64,000 nt of DNA from Gracilaria domingensis (GCA_022539475.1 VCMS01000268.1:18363-82362); one strand, 5' to 3'. Shown: positions 45,450 to 55,793, counted from the stretch's first letter. The notes: generated by a model not told the origin, from the sequence alone. Translations and numbers: made by a program.

Positions 45450-45802
45450 AAGTGATGCGCAATGGATGTCCATCGGATGATAAATCGGAACATATATGGG
45501 ATATCAGTTGGTTATCTTCTGCGCATCCAGGATATCCGAATGATATGCCATGGTACTCCGTTGGATGCGCTTAATTGATGCACGTTACATGTCCTTTGGA
45601 TAAACAAAATCTATTCCAAAGATATACATATGATGCACGAAGATATGTCCCATGGATGTCCGTAAATCCGCCGTGCATCATTTGGACATCACAAAATCCA
45701 ATGGACATCTTGAGGAGATCAAATGGGCATCTTCAGGTCTCGTAATTGTAATATGGGTTATCTGGGGGGTATCATACGGACATCAATTCACTTCTCTGGG
45801 CA
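45450..45802. mobile_element. GATATC-rich MITE, copy d
   Basis: Starts AGTGATGCGCAATGGATGTCC and ends CAATTCACTTCTCTGGGCA. It interrupts the pol tail of E3. It matches copy b (32,985-33,415). Confidence 0.75.
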
Positions 45803-45979
45803 CCTTTCCGACGCACCGGGCTCAATCCGAACAACGGGGGCGGACTGTTGGACTTCCGTTTGTGACGGCAAGACAGTACTATCTGCGGGCAGGACGGCAG
45901 CTTCAGCAGAGTCTCTCTGGCGTCATTCCGGGGTTCTGGCTTCGTGCTCCACCGAAATGGTGCTTGTAGGGCAGTACCC

Positions 45980-46951
45980 TGCGATAGGCGCGATGGGGAA
46001 TCTCCACTACCATGTCCGAGTCCTACTCCCTGAATGGGATAGGAGCAGCGGTAGACCCCTCTGTCCATGCTCGAGTCGCGAGAAAAGCCGGGTGTAAGGC
46101 CGAAGATGGTGACTGGATATACCTACAGAGGTGATATACAAAGAACGATGTAGATTCAGAGATGGAGTGTGATCCGAAACTGAATAAATGGGTAAAAAAG
46201 GTAACCGTGTCAACGGGGGAAAGCTCACGGTACAACCCACCGGGGTGAAGCTACGGACCGTGCCAACCGGCCAGAACAGGTACGATAGCGGAGCGACGCA
46301 CAAACGCGTGCCAGAAATATCCCTCTACTGGGGCGGAAGCAATACCTGAACAACGTGAACAAATGACAACAACAGTCGCAGAAGTAATCAACAAAATACA
46401 ATGACAACAAGAGTAGACCGATACGACGGTAGATATAACAAGATATTCTAGAGATGGAAAGATGAAAGCTTCCGAAGTGACCCTGAGGGGTAGTAGCGCC
46501 GAAACCAGTCGTGGGTACTCTCCGAGGGGAGTGGTAAACCTACGTAGGCAGCTCTCTACTATAGCCCGATCCTCCACAGGATGCGACTTAGTTATTCATT
46601 TACTTGGAGGCTCCAGGGTGAAATCACCCGAGCATATATACTATTACTACTACGGTACCTAAGATGAACACCTCCCGAGGGTCCTACACGTGGACGACCC
46701 ACTGCCAGGGTGCAGGGTATTCCCCAACGGGCGTGGCACAAATATCTAACTAGCCAGCTCCACAACGTGGCCTACTATCACACCTACTAGGCACTTCCCA
46801 TTCAGGGTCTACTTATTAAGGGTCCCTCAAAACCGTTCCAAAAGTTCCCAAAATTAATGGTAGTTTTCAGAACTTAGCCACGTCACCGGCCATCGGTACC
46901 ATCTGATTATGAGAACCATGATGCATCCGATAGCGGAAATGCGTTGCACCA
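45980..46951 (-). repeat. LTR-like segment (type C) inside the E3 pol tail
   Basis: Read on the minus strand it starts near TGGTGCAACGCATTTCCGC and resembles the E1 LTR in order and in parts (CTGTAGGTATATCCAGTC versus CTGTAGGTTTAGCCAGTT). About 970 bases, with pol-tail sequence on both sides, so probably a solo LTR. No target duplication could be shown. Confidence 0.6.
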
Positions 46952-47165
46952 CGGTTCTCTCCTCGAGAGGCTTCCTCCGTAACTGCGCGTCGGTCTCCTC
47001 ACTCCGGATCTCCCGTTGCTTGTCTTGCGTCCGCGCGTGCGGCGGCGGAACAGAGTCCTGCGAAGGCGACTCCGTCGGCGATGGCGACAACGAAAAATAG
47101 CGAGCTGCCTCCTCCCCCTCCTCAGTTAGAGTGTCGGGGCCGAAGGTAAGTATCCCCGGAGGGGC

Positions 47166-48026
47166 TCATAACCGCGTGTGCACATGAGCGGCAGCAGAAA
47201 CTGCCTGATGAGATTCCGTCCTAGCCAGCAAATTGGCAAGTCCGCGACTGGGATGCGGCAATACTGACAGCTGAGTGCGTGCTTCCGTTTCGACGGCTGG
47301 TTCCACAGTAGGTGTAGCAGTTTCCAGCGGCGCCGGTTGTGTCTCCTGAGAAGTAGGCGTTGGCGCAGGCGTTACGCGGTCCCGCGAGAAACGCTCGTGC
47401 TCCCCCTTGACGTCAAGGACAACTGTTGTGTCGGTATCTGAAATACACCGGTAGGGACCGTCTGCGATAAGAGAAAGCTTGTGACGCTTCTCCTTCTCAG
47501 GTTTGTAGTATTCCTTCCGTAAGAAGGCGTGGCTGCCTTCCCTGATCTGAGGGGCATGCTTGTGCACTCTCGCGCCAAAATTCCGCTTGTAGGCGGCCTG
47601 TGCCTTAGAGATATTCTGCCCAACCTTAGGGATAATGTTCTTAATCCAGTCCTTCCAGGCGCCCCTGTGCAGACGGGGCGAGGGGAACTTATCTAAAGTG
47701 GTCTGGGGCTCAATGACCATCGAAAGTAGAACGCGTGATATCACGTGCTCGAACGGCGAGATCTGAGTAGTGCGATGAACCTGAGTATCGTAGGCATATG
47801 TCACCGCACCGGTGTATTGATCCCATTCCGTCAGGTGATCGGCAACAAACGTCCACAATGCATAAAGCATAGTGCGGTTGAATCGCTCAACCTGGCCGTT
47901 ACTTTGCGCATGATAGGTTGTAGTGAACCAGCTCTGGACTTGCAGGATTCTGCAGACATTCTGAAAGACCTTAGCCGCAAACTGCGGTCCATTATCCGAT
48001 AGTAAGTCAATCGGCGGTCCGTACAC
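47166..48026 (-). pseudogene. Integrase of E3
   Basis: Keeps the second and third catalytic residues (LLSDNGPQF, NGQVERFNR) and a Pro/Thr-rich tail. More N-terminal integrase and RNase H sequence lies in pieces up to 49,004 (FIVHSDHSALRWLL near 48,900). It is part of a broken element. Confidence 0.8.
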
Positions 48027-49004
48027 GAAAACCCAGTGAGTAACGAAAGCATGGGCGACCGCACTGGCAGAAATGACCTTGAGAGGCAGAGTCCGTACCA
48101 GTTTAGAAAAGCGGTCGATTGTAACCTGTAGAAACCGGTTTCCCCCGCAGGTGCGTATAAACTAGCCAAGTATGTCAGTTGCCACAAACTCAAGTGGTGC
48201 CATAGCAGGGAGGAGTAACAATTGATTGGAATAGTTCCGAAGTTCGACGTGGTTCTTTGCACAATCAGAACATCCACGGACAGTGGCATACGCATCAAAA
48301 GCCATGGCTGGCCACTTGAAGTCCTTCCTTAAGGTGCACTACAACTTCCTGTTACCAGGGTGGGCTGACACTTTCGCATAGTGCGAGAGGTGTAGCACTT
48401 AAGATTGGAGCGAGTAAGGAACCAATCTGTGGTTTCCGACAGTTCGGATTAAGAATCCCTGGTCGTTCACGACGAAGGGCAGTTGAGCTCCACTGTTCAA
48501 ACGGGCACGAATCTCGGCACAGAACGAGTCAGTGCGCTGCTCTCGCATGAGTTTTTCCGAGTTTTTCTGGCGTAATTGGTACGAAAGAACCCGGAACGGG
48601 TGTCGTGTCCGAAACCGCTAGAACGGCATCATAAAGGTGCCAACTTTCCGAATCATCATCGGCATCGCTCGACCCGTCTTCTGCAAGGAAGCACAGTATC
48701 TCTAGATCATCGAATTGCGCAGCTTCGGCCGCTGTTTCCAAGGGGGAAAGTGCATCAGCCTGTGTGTTCAGGAGTGCCTTCTTGTACCGAATCTCGAAGT
48801 CGAATGCGGCTGAACGCAGCCTCCACCGCATCAAGCGGTCAGGTGGGTCTGCAATAGAGAGTAGCCAGCGCAAGGCCGAATGATCGCTATGAACAATGAA
48901 GGGAGTCCCCATCAGGTAGAGGCGCGGTGTCTGTAGCGCCCAGACCACTGCCAAACACTCTTTCTCGGAAATCGAGTAATTCCTCTCGTGAACGTTGAGG
49001 CTTT

Positions 49005-50640
49005 GTCTGTGTTCTGCAAAGTGGAATATAGTCTGTTCGTTTTGGAAACTAAGCTCTTTTTGGGGCTATTTGGAGCGCGCGAGAGGGTGGCAGAGGCTGG
49101 CACACAAAAAAATAAAAAATTTTGAAATATTAAATTCCATCTCGCGCAGCTTAATTCTTGGGTCCCCTAGTTTTTGTAGATGTTCTACTTCGCCGCATCA
49201 CCCCATTCACTCTTTTCCGCCACCCTCTCTCAAAACTGCGCTCGTGCTAGTTTGCGTTTCCATTTTCTCCCATGTTGCAATGCCAATCACAACTCATCCC
49301 ACCTCAATCATCCCATCACTTCTTCCCAGTCCACACCACCCCCGCTCTTTACCCATTTCTCGCCCATCACGCGTTCGCATCCTCCCTCTTTATCTCCGCA
49401 AACGTCATTTTGTAGAAGTCAGGTCGGCAACTCTCCCCATTCTCGTATACCCGCCTCGCCCCAAAACGGCTTCAAATCCCTCCCATCCTTCTCTCCTCCT
49501 GTCCCCTCAAAATCCCCTTCGCAGTCCGCGCTACCTCCGCCGCACTCCTAAACCTAGTCACCACGGGAGCTCCGACTCCCTCCCGCGGCACCTCCTCCAC
49601 CACCTTCTTCATCTCTTTACGCCTCTTCTTCAGACGGCTCTTCCCATCCCCAACCCCACCACTCCTTGTCTTCGGTGTCACAGGGGACCCCTTCTGCACC
49701 GCCACCCTTCCCGCACTTCCCTTCTCCGTCTTTCCCTCCACACCTCCTTTCACCGTCTTCCCTTCCACCAATCTTTGCCTCTTGCCCAGCTCCTTCACTT
49801 CCTTCTCCAGCACATCCAACTTCTCGTTCAGAACTCTATTCTTCTTCCGCAACTCTCCAGCCTCCCTTCTGGCACACTCCACTATCCCATACACAGGATT
49901 CCTCATCTCCACTCCCAATACCGACAACGAATTCCGCAGGCTCGAAATCGCCTCAACCGAAACACCGCTACCACCCCCACTGACCACCACACCGCCCATT
50001 TCGGTTACAATCTCCACAATGCCATCGTCCAGTCGCTCCTTCATCACCAACTCCAACATCCCAACCCTCGCCTTCATCTCCGCCCCCACTCTCTATCTGG
50101 TCTCCAACCTCTAATTGACTCAGATGCACCGCACCCCTTCTCTCCATTGCGACCCCCTCCGCCTCCAATTCTACACCCTTCTCCACCTCATCACCATCCC
50201 CTCTCCTCGCCTCACACTTCTTTCCTTCATCGGCCACTTCCTTCTTCTGCGACATCCGACCAGCCGCCGTAATCACGTCCTCTTCCTGATTTGGTGACGG
50301 CGTCGGCGGTACCTCTTTCCCCTCCGACAGAGCCAACAGCTCCTCATCCTTCACGTATCCGTTCGACATCTTCAGAAGAAGTAGTAGTAGTTGGATCGAA
50401 GTTTTCGCTGCGATACAGTGCAATCGAGTTAAGCTGTGCTGTCCACCCCCACTGTACAACCACACGGGCTATATCCAGCACCATGATTGTCCCGGTTTCC
50501 CCCATCCCATTTCCCGCCAAAGCATCTATTGTACACCTCCGCACCTTCCACTGTTTAAGCGCCACCTCTCGGTCCCCTTTTTCGCGCTCACATAGTCCCC
50601 ACCCACCTCGCCTCGACCGGCGATATTTTTCTCTTCCGCC
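49005..50640 (-). mobile_element. Element X, copy 2
   Basis: The better preserved copy of the element at 7,650-9,194. On the minus strand it runs from about 50,640 to 49,005, where it ends GAACACAGAC exactly as copy 1 does and abuts the RNase H region of E3. The long plus-strand frame here (48,995-50,272) is a shadow of pyrimidine-rich antisense sequence. No transposase, integrase or reverse transcriptase is visible. Confidence 0.7.
49472..50369 (-). pseudogene. Coiled-coil protein of element X
   Basis: The likely start is MSNGYVKDEELLALSEG at 50,369. The first part is acidic and polar (to about 50,090). The second part (50,089-49,472, another frame) is helical: MKARVGMLELVMKERLDD, then RKKNRVLNEKLDVLEKEVKEL, a good coiled coil, then a Lys/Arg-rich stretch (KSRLKKRRKEMKK). 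The change of frame means one indel, so this copy is probably not functional. The layout (coiled coil plus basic region) recalls ORF1 or gag-like nucleic-acid-binding proteins, but this is only a resemblance. Confidence 0.5.
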
Positions 50641-50644
50641 ATAA

Positions 50645-50995
50645 CCTCACTCGGTGGTTGTGACAAAACAGGAAGATATCGCCAGTGGAGGCCAGCTGGG
50701 GAGTAGTGATTGTACTTAGAGAAGCTCACCCTCCGTCTCGACTGGGGGCATCTTCTTCATCTGTCACATCCTGTGTGGGTTGTGACAAAAAAAGAATATG
50801 TCACCACTCGACACCGGATGGGTAACAATGATAGCACGTAGAATAGTTCATCCTCCCTCTCAGCGTCGACTGGGGATATATTGATGTTCTCTCACATCCT
50901 TTCCCGGTTGTGACACAAGAGAAATACATCTCCAAAAGAGACGGAGAATATAGTCGTGATAACACGTAAACGTAACAATGTAAAAAACAATAATT
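50645..50995. repeat. Three degenerate ~125-base tandem units downstream of the epimerase gene
   Basis: Units start near 50,650, 50,770 and 50,900, each with GGTTGTGACAnAA, then a CTCGACTGGG-like block and a CTCACATCCT junction. They lie just past the 3' end of the epimerase gene. Confidence 0.65.
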
Positions 50996-51003
50996 TTATG
51001 CTA

Positions 51004-51777
51004 CTATCTCCAACCATCCTTTCGAAAACCAGCTATGACATGAGCTGGGTTACTGGAGCCAAAGATGGCAGATCCTGCAACTAAAATGTTTGCACCGGCC
51101 TTCACAACTCCTTTTACAGTACTCATTCCAATACCCCCATCCACCTGTATCACTATTCTTGGGTACAACTCCCTTGCATGTCGGACCTTATCAAGATCAC
51201 CCTCCATAAACGCCTGTCCTCCAAACCCTGGCTCCACCGTCATCAACAATAACATGTCTACAAATCCTTCCTTCATAAGTGCTTCAACGACCTTTATAGA
51301 GGTATTCGGGCGCAACGCAACTCCAACCTTCATTCCCATCCTTTTAATTCGGTTACATAATTCCTTCAACACCACGTTCTCCTCCTCAGTTGGTACCTCG
51401 CACTTTTCTAGTCCCTTAGCCACACTATCGATATGAAATGTGACTCCGTCTGCACCTGTTTCTGCAAAGTCTTTTATGCATAGCCCAGGATCTGATACAA
51501 TCAGATGACAGTCGAAAAACAATTTCGTATGCCTCCGCAACGCTTTCACAACAGGCGGTCCAACAGTAAGGTTCGCCACAAAATGACTATCCATTACATC
51601 TATATACAGCCACTCCGCTCCAGCCTCTTCCATTGCACTCGCTTCATCTGAAAGGCGAGCAAAGTCTGAAGCCAAAATTGATGGCGCTATAATTAAACGT
51701 GAATCCTTACTGAACATCGATAACTTCAGTAACGCCAAACCCGTCCCTCCCAGACATACTCCCTTTTTATACCTCAA
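51004..51777 (-). CDS. RPE: Ribulose-phosphate 3-epimerase
   Basis: A TIM-barrel enzyme interconverting ribulose 5-phosphate and xylulose 5-phosphate (pentose phosphate pathway and Calvin cycle). 257 residues from the first Met, but the family usually starts near residue 21 (MFSKDSRLIIAPSILASDF), giving about 237. Signatures: APSILASDF, IDVMDSHFVANLTVGPPVV, LLMTVEPGFGGQAF and IQVDGGIG. Metal ligands Asp60, His91 and Asp213 are present, but the first usual His (LHxDVMDGHF) is Tyr58 here, and the following Gly is Ser. No obvious plastid transit peptide, so probably cytosolic. Divergent from the next gene, with about 390 bases between them for both promoters. Confidence 0.9.
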   Translation of the reverse strand: MRYKKGVCLGGTGLALLKLSMFSKDSRLIIAPSILASDFARLSDEASAMEEAGAEWLYIDVMDSHFVANLTVGPPVVKALRRHTKLFFDCHLIVSDPGLCIKDFAETGADGVTFHIDSVAKGLEKCEVPTEEENVVLKELCNRIKRMGMKVGVALRPNTSIKVVEALMKEGFVDMLLLMTVEPGFGGQAFMEGDLDKVRHARELYPRIVIQVDGGIGMSTVKGVVKAGANILVAGSAIFGSSNPAHVIAGFRKDGWR

Positions 51778-52171
51778 TAAAAAAGAAGATTATGGCAATC
51801 CGAGTGAAGCTATAGAACCCGTTCACGTCATTTATGAAGCCAAAATGGCTCCTCTCATCCTGTACTCAAGCTCCCCGTAACTCGTAATTTACAACTCAGG
51901 TTCGAATTCTGTTTCATTCATTGTACACTTTCTACTCTTCAACCTTTTTTTCATAAAACATTACCACACTTTGTGGCATGTCGTCTCATACAAGCTTTAT
52001 TATTCATTCTGTACAATCACATATCATAAATTTCGCTCATTTACACAAGGTGAACCATGTTCCCGTTGTGCTCTTCCCAACCGTTTGTACTTAAGTTTCA
52101 CTCTTTACCCCAGCAGTTGTGCGTCCCATCTTCCATTTTTATCGTCACACAAAAACAATCGAACACTTGCA

Positions 52172-53080
52172 ATGAACTCCCAGTCCGACATGCCTCCGAC
52201 TCCGCCTCCGAGTCCCAGATACTCTGACGTCCCTCAGGCTCCATCACCTACCCGAAGGACTCGGGCCGTTATCGTTGGAAGGGGGCGTATAGGTACCATT
52301 GTGTCGACGGAAGAAGATATGGTCATTTCCGCACAAGAATTCTGCAGCATGGCTGCTACCTCTCATCTTTCTGATGTACCGATTCTAGTATGTGCAAGAA
52401 CGAACACCCTGGAGATCGTAATTCAGGCTTGCCCTTATTCGCTCAGAGAGAATCTCGTTTTCTTCCAGAATGGAGGTATCATACCATTGCTTTCGAAGCT
52501 CGGTGTGGACAAATGTTCAAAAGTTGTCCTATACGTTGGTGTCCCCTCAAGAAACGCAGCTCCGCAGGATGGTGTCACTCCTCAAAGTCCGGATGGTCTC
52601 ACTGTCGCAACAGGAAAGTGGGCCTCCAACGTTGCAGACAGGTCTAGATCTATGGGTCTCACTTGCGGGGTTATCGACGAAGACACATTTCTCGTAAGCT
52701 ATTATGAGAAGCTCGTGTGGCTATCAGCGTTCAACATCGTCGGGGCCTCAAGAGGTTTCATTCCTATGGACGTAGTCGCTACGGAGTGCAGTACGCTTGT
52801 GCTCAGAATAATGAAAGAGCTGTTGCAGATAGTTTCGCTTAAGACAGGTACTACTTTCAACCTGGAAGAGACCGTTGGGCGACTTCTTGCATATGGGAAA
52901 ACTCTCGTTGGCTTCCCTACTTCTTTCTCCGACTTTCAGTTTAGGAACGCGTACTTCTACGACTTTTCCCGCCAAGAAAGAGACATCGTAGGCTGTGACC
53001 CCGCTCCTTTTCATACAAACTACGTCAACGTTGTTAAGGAAAAGTTATCCCCATCCCCATTCCCCCAGCTTCGAGGTTAG
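52172..53080 (+). CDS. Ketopantoate-reductase-like oxidoreductase
   Basis: I take the start at MNSQSDMPPTPPPSPRYSD (52,172); in-frame sequence from 51,971 looks like leader. After a Pro-rich N-terminus comes a Rossmann motif (AVIVGRGRIGTIV, residues about 32-44), then VFFQNGGIIPLL as in ApbA/PanE, and the C-terminal helical domain with the typical YEKLVWLSAFNIVGASRG. The family reduces ketopantoate to pantoate with NADPH on the way to coenzyme A, but many members have other 2-keto substrates. The motif GRGRIG replaces the usual GxGxxG/A with Arg in a variable position, so cofactor preference is open. Length (302 residues) is normal. Confidence 0.7.
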   Translation: MNSQSDMPPTPPPSPRYSDVPQAPSPTRRTRAVIVGRGRIGTIVSTEEDMVISAQEFCSMAATSHLSDVPILVCARTNTLEIVIQACPYSLRENLVFFQNGGIIPLLSKLGVDKCSKVVLYVGVPSRNAAPQDGVTPQSPDGLTVATGKWASNVADRSRSMGLTCGVIDEDTFLVSYYEKLVWLSAFNIVGASRGFIPMDVVATECSTLVLRIMKELLQIVSLKTGTTFNLEETVGRLLAYGKTLVGFPTSFSDFQFRNAYFYDFSRQERDIVGCDPAPFHTNYVNVVKEKLSPSPFPQLRG

Positions 53081-53609
53081 AACACATGACTTTTCGGTGT
53101 GCTAAACCTTTTAGAGATAGTTAAACCGAAAATTTACTTTATCGAAATGACCTGTTTCTATTACATTACTTATATTGTTCGTCCTTCTGTGGTTCAAATA
53201 TGCTTTTTCAAATCCTACATCCGTTATCACTAATACCTGGCTAAATTTATGCTAGATGGAAAATGGTCATTCCATATCATTAAAGTGCACGATACTAGTA
53301 ACGAAACAAGTACAAAATTGTGAAATTTCTAAAGACCTAGGCCTCTGCAATACTTGAAGCACCCGTATAAAGTAAGGTAAAGCTTTTATGGGTTTCAATC
53401 CCTAATGGAGGTTGTTTTACTCTTCTTGATTTCTAAGCTCATGTTGAAGATATTCATAGTTTTCTTTACCCACTTGAACCCGTACATATAATTTATGACT
53501 AAATCATCCTTTCTTACTGCAAATCGATGCAAAAGCTTCTCGTCCTAGTAACATTTTAGAACAGTACTACAATACCCGCATATGGTCGTTCTTAGACTCT
53601 TTTTATACT
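53081..53609. other. AT-rich intergenic stretch
   Basis: It holds the 3' end region of the reductase gene and the promoter side of the first HAD gene. A TTTTTATACTATG sequence at 53,600 could include a TATA-like element just before the start. No other gene seen. Confidence 0.4.
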
Positions 53610-54572
53610 ATGAAACACCTTGTGAACAGCAATCACATCCTTCTCATTCGTATACTCACACCTATTTGCAAAACGAACCCTTTCGAAAGCTTTCAAAACA
53701 TGTATAACTCAGAATTTAGAGCCCAAGAAGTAACTTCTCAGCAGCTGGCTAACGAAATATTCGAAAATGGCTACGCCGTGATTAGTGATATTGACGGTAC
53801 TCTGAAAAGAGCTGGGGACAACATTCCTGCCGAGACAGTTAAATGTATGAAGTACATCAATGCACGCGTTGGTTTCGGAATTGCTACTGGGCGAGATATA
53901 GAGGATGCCGAGGGTTTCATTGGGCACCTGGGTGGCTACACTTTTGGCATCTCTGGAAACCAAGGCGCACGGGTGAGATTATCGAATGGTACCGAAACTG
54001 ATCAAGACCTTGACAGGGAAGGCTACAAAAGATGTGCAGCCGAACTTCAGAGACTTGCGCTCTCCTTAAATGAATCGCACGGACTTCACGAAGAGCGTCA
54101 ACAAGCAATCGTGAGCACTAGAAAAGACAGTGGACTGCCTAACTTCGCTTACAATGGTCTGTCGAAGTGGAAAACAGAAGTTAACTCCAATATTTCAAAA
54201 GTTTTGACATCCTTTCCGAACCTGGTTGCGTACCCTCAAGAAGAAAACTGTGAAATAGGGGACATTCGTTTCACGAAAAATAGTGGGGCGCTGGCCTTGG
54301 TTAAAAACGATCGCCAGTTCGACACACGTTTAATCGTTGCTTTCGGGAATGCTTCCAATGATGGTCCTGTATATGAAATGGCAACCCTGGCAGTTCATGT
54401 GAAGGGAGACGACCCTCCAGCATCGGTAACATATCTTGTTGATGGGGTGGAGGACTTGCATGAGACCATCAGAAGAGTGGCAGAACTGTACGGGTACCGA
54501 AAATGCAAGTGTCAATGGTTTAGAAATGCTCTTGGAATTTGTTTCAAGTGCTACGATGCCTGTAATACTTAG
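53610..54572 (+). CDS. HAD phosphatase, trehalose-6-phosphatase-like
   Basis: A 320-residue HAD-superfamily enzyme of subclass IIB. Motif I is DIDGT (Asp60, Asp62), motif II-type IATGRDIEDAEGF at 91-103, GISGNQGARVRLSNG resembles the HGAE region of trehalose-6-phosphate phosphatases, and motif IV is GNASNDGP. All catalytic residues are present, so it is probably an active sugar-phosphate phosphatase; the substrate is not proven. A later Met (residue 31, MYNSEFRAQ) is an alternative start. A Cys cluster (CKCQWFRNALGICFKC) ends the protein. AATAAA lies at 54,593. The stop is only 52 bases from the stop of the converging paralogue. Confidence 0.8.
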   Translation: MKHLVNSNHILLIRILTPICKTNPFESFQNMYNSEFRAQEVTSQQLANEIFENGYAVISDIDGTLKRAGDNIPAETVKCMKYINARVGFGIATGRDIEDAEGFIGHLGGYTFGISGNQGARVRLSNGTETDQDLDREGYKRCAAELQRLALSLNESHGLHEERQQAIVSTRKDSGLPNFAYNGLSKWKTEVNSNISKVLTSFPNLVAYPQEENCEIGDIRFTKNSGALALVKNDRQFDTRLIVAFGNASNDGPVYEMATLAVHVKGDDPPASVTYLVDGVEDLHETIRRVAELYGYRKCKCQWFRNALGICFKCYDACNT

Positions 54573-54624
54573 CTAGGATATGAGAGCTCAGTAATAAAAG
54601 TGTCGTATATATCTCAATACCCAT

Positions 54625-55518
54625 TTATGATTCATGGTGGTTTTTATCGTGCTCCTTTTGCTCGTAGCCGTACAACAGAGCCACCTGCATAATTGTAGAA
54701 TGTACATCCTCCACGCTTTCGAACAGGTTGTGTACTCCACCCGGGATACAATCTTCTTTGACGTGAACGCCGTACACGCCTACCTCATGCAATGGACCGT
54801 CGCTCAAAGCACTTCTGAACGTCACAACGTCATCCGTATCAATAAATCTCGGTTCATTATCCACAAGATTTGCTCCTCCGCTTCCTTTTGTGTATCGCTC
54901 GTCCACAATTTCGCAACTTTTATCCCCGGGATAGATAACGAACGCATCCATCTTCTGCAACAGGTCCCCAATAGCAGAATCCACTTCTTCTCTCCACTGC
55001 CACAGTTTTTTGTACACGAAATTTGGAAGGCCACTATCACTTCTGGTCTCAACGAACCCCTTCTCATCATCGTTTACAATACCATGCCTCCTATTCAAAT
55101 CTCTTGCCAGGAACAGTATTCCGTCAACAGTTTGGTCAAGGGTGCGATCTTTGAATGCAGCCTTAATTTCTCTCTCGTCAGAGAAACGGAGGAAAGCTCC
55201 ATGATTCGCCGAGACACCAAACTTATAGTCTCCGAGTCCTTCCATTTTCGCCTCCACGTCACGCACATCACCGCCTATGACAAGTCCGAAACCAACACGT
55301 TCGTCAATGACCTTCATACACTTCACAACTTCTTCTGGAATTGACTCTCCTTCTCTTCTCAACGTTCCATCAACGGAACTTAATATACCGTAACCATTGG
55401 CATATATGAACTTAGACAAGGTATTTGGTGAAATTTCCGCCAAGTCTCTCTGTTCCTCTGCCATTTTCCTGATGCAGTCACCATACTGCCACAAGTACCG
55501 TATAGACAGAAATTGCAT
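54625..55518 (-). CDS. HAD paralogue lacking the catalytic aspartate
   Basis: A 297-residue paralogue of the gene at 53,610 in tail-to-tail arrangement (shared VKCMKxIxxRVGFG, DSGLPNF, KSCEI and GP.HE blocks). The frame is intact, yet the active site is gone: motif I reads SVDGT (Ser48 for the nucleophile Asp), ATGR became VIGG, and GNASND became RSALSD. This fits a pseudoenzyme with a regulatory or binding role rather than random decay, because the frame and the rest of the fold are kept. Its 3' UTR must run into the neighbour's transcript, so antisense overlap is likely. Confidence 0.8.
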   Translation of the reverse strand: MQFLSIRYLWQYGDCIRKMAEEQRDLAEISPNTLSKFIYANGYGILSSVDGTLRREGESIPEEVVKCMKVIDERVGFGLVIGGDVRDVEAKMEGLGDYKFGVSANHGAFLRFSDEREIKAAFKDRTLDQTVDGILFLARDLNRRHGIVNDDEKGFVETRSDSGLPNFVYKKLWQWREEVDSAIGDLLQKMDAFVIYPGDKSCEIVDERYTKGSGGANLVDNEPRFIDTDDVVTFRSALSDGPLHEVGVYGVHVKEDCIPGGVHNLFESVEDVHSTIMQVALLYGYEQKEHDKNHHES

Positions 55519-55793
55519 AGACTTCTCAGTTTCATACTTCTCTTCAAAGCAACCTGAAGTGCAGTTTCAGAAGTGGTAGGACGCTTCATGTTCAATTGCG
55601 AATTGAATGGTGCCACCAATGATGTTAACGATACGGAGAATGTTGCATGCTGAAATTAGATGCAACTGGACCAAAGACGTATGACATTTGTTCAATTATC
55701 AGCCTGCCGCACCTTTTCTATGTTCATATGTATAGCCTTAAAATATTATACTACTCTTAATACTCGCAAGACACTCATAATTTACTAATCATC
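55519..55793. other. Intergenic stretch
   Basis: Upstream flank of the HAD paralogue and downstream flank of the oxygenase gene remains. No further gene seen. Confidence 0.4.

Larger units (their letters stand above)
42192..49004 (-). mobile_element. Ty3/gypsy fossil E3 (3' part)
   Basis: A relative of E1 on the minus strand: RNase H part (from 49,004), integrase (48,026-47,166), pol tail, chromodomain frame (44,702-44,430), opposite-strand frame (42,353 to about 43,860, plus strand), polypurine tract and 3' LTR (42,191-40,890). The 5' half is missing where element X copy 2 begins. A solo LTR-like insertion lies at about 45,980-46,951 and a MITE at 45,450-45,802. Broken in several places; older than E1. 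Confidence 0.8.

Noticed and set aside
45980-46951. Target duplication around LTR type C
   Set aside because: The bases next to the inferred ends do not match; the exact ends are uncertain.
48995-50272. 425-residue plus-strand frame rich in Pro, His, Ser and Leu
   Set aside because: Antisense to the purine-rich coding strand of element X; composition is that of a pyrimidine-rich shadow.
50645-50995. CRISPR-like array
   Set aside because: Only three degenerate 120-130 base units without short constant repeats and unique spacers; an ordinary tandem repeat in eukaryotic DNA.
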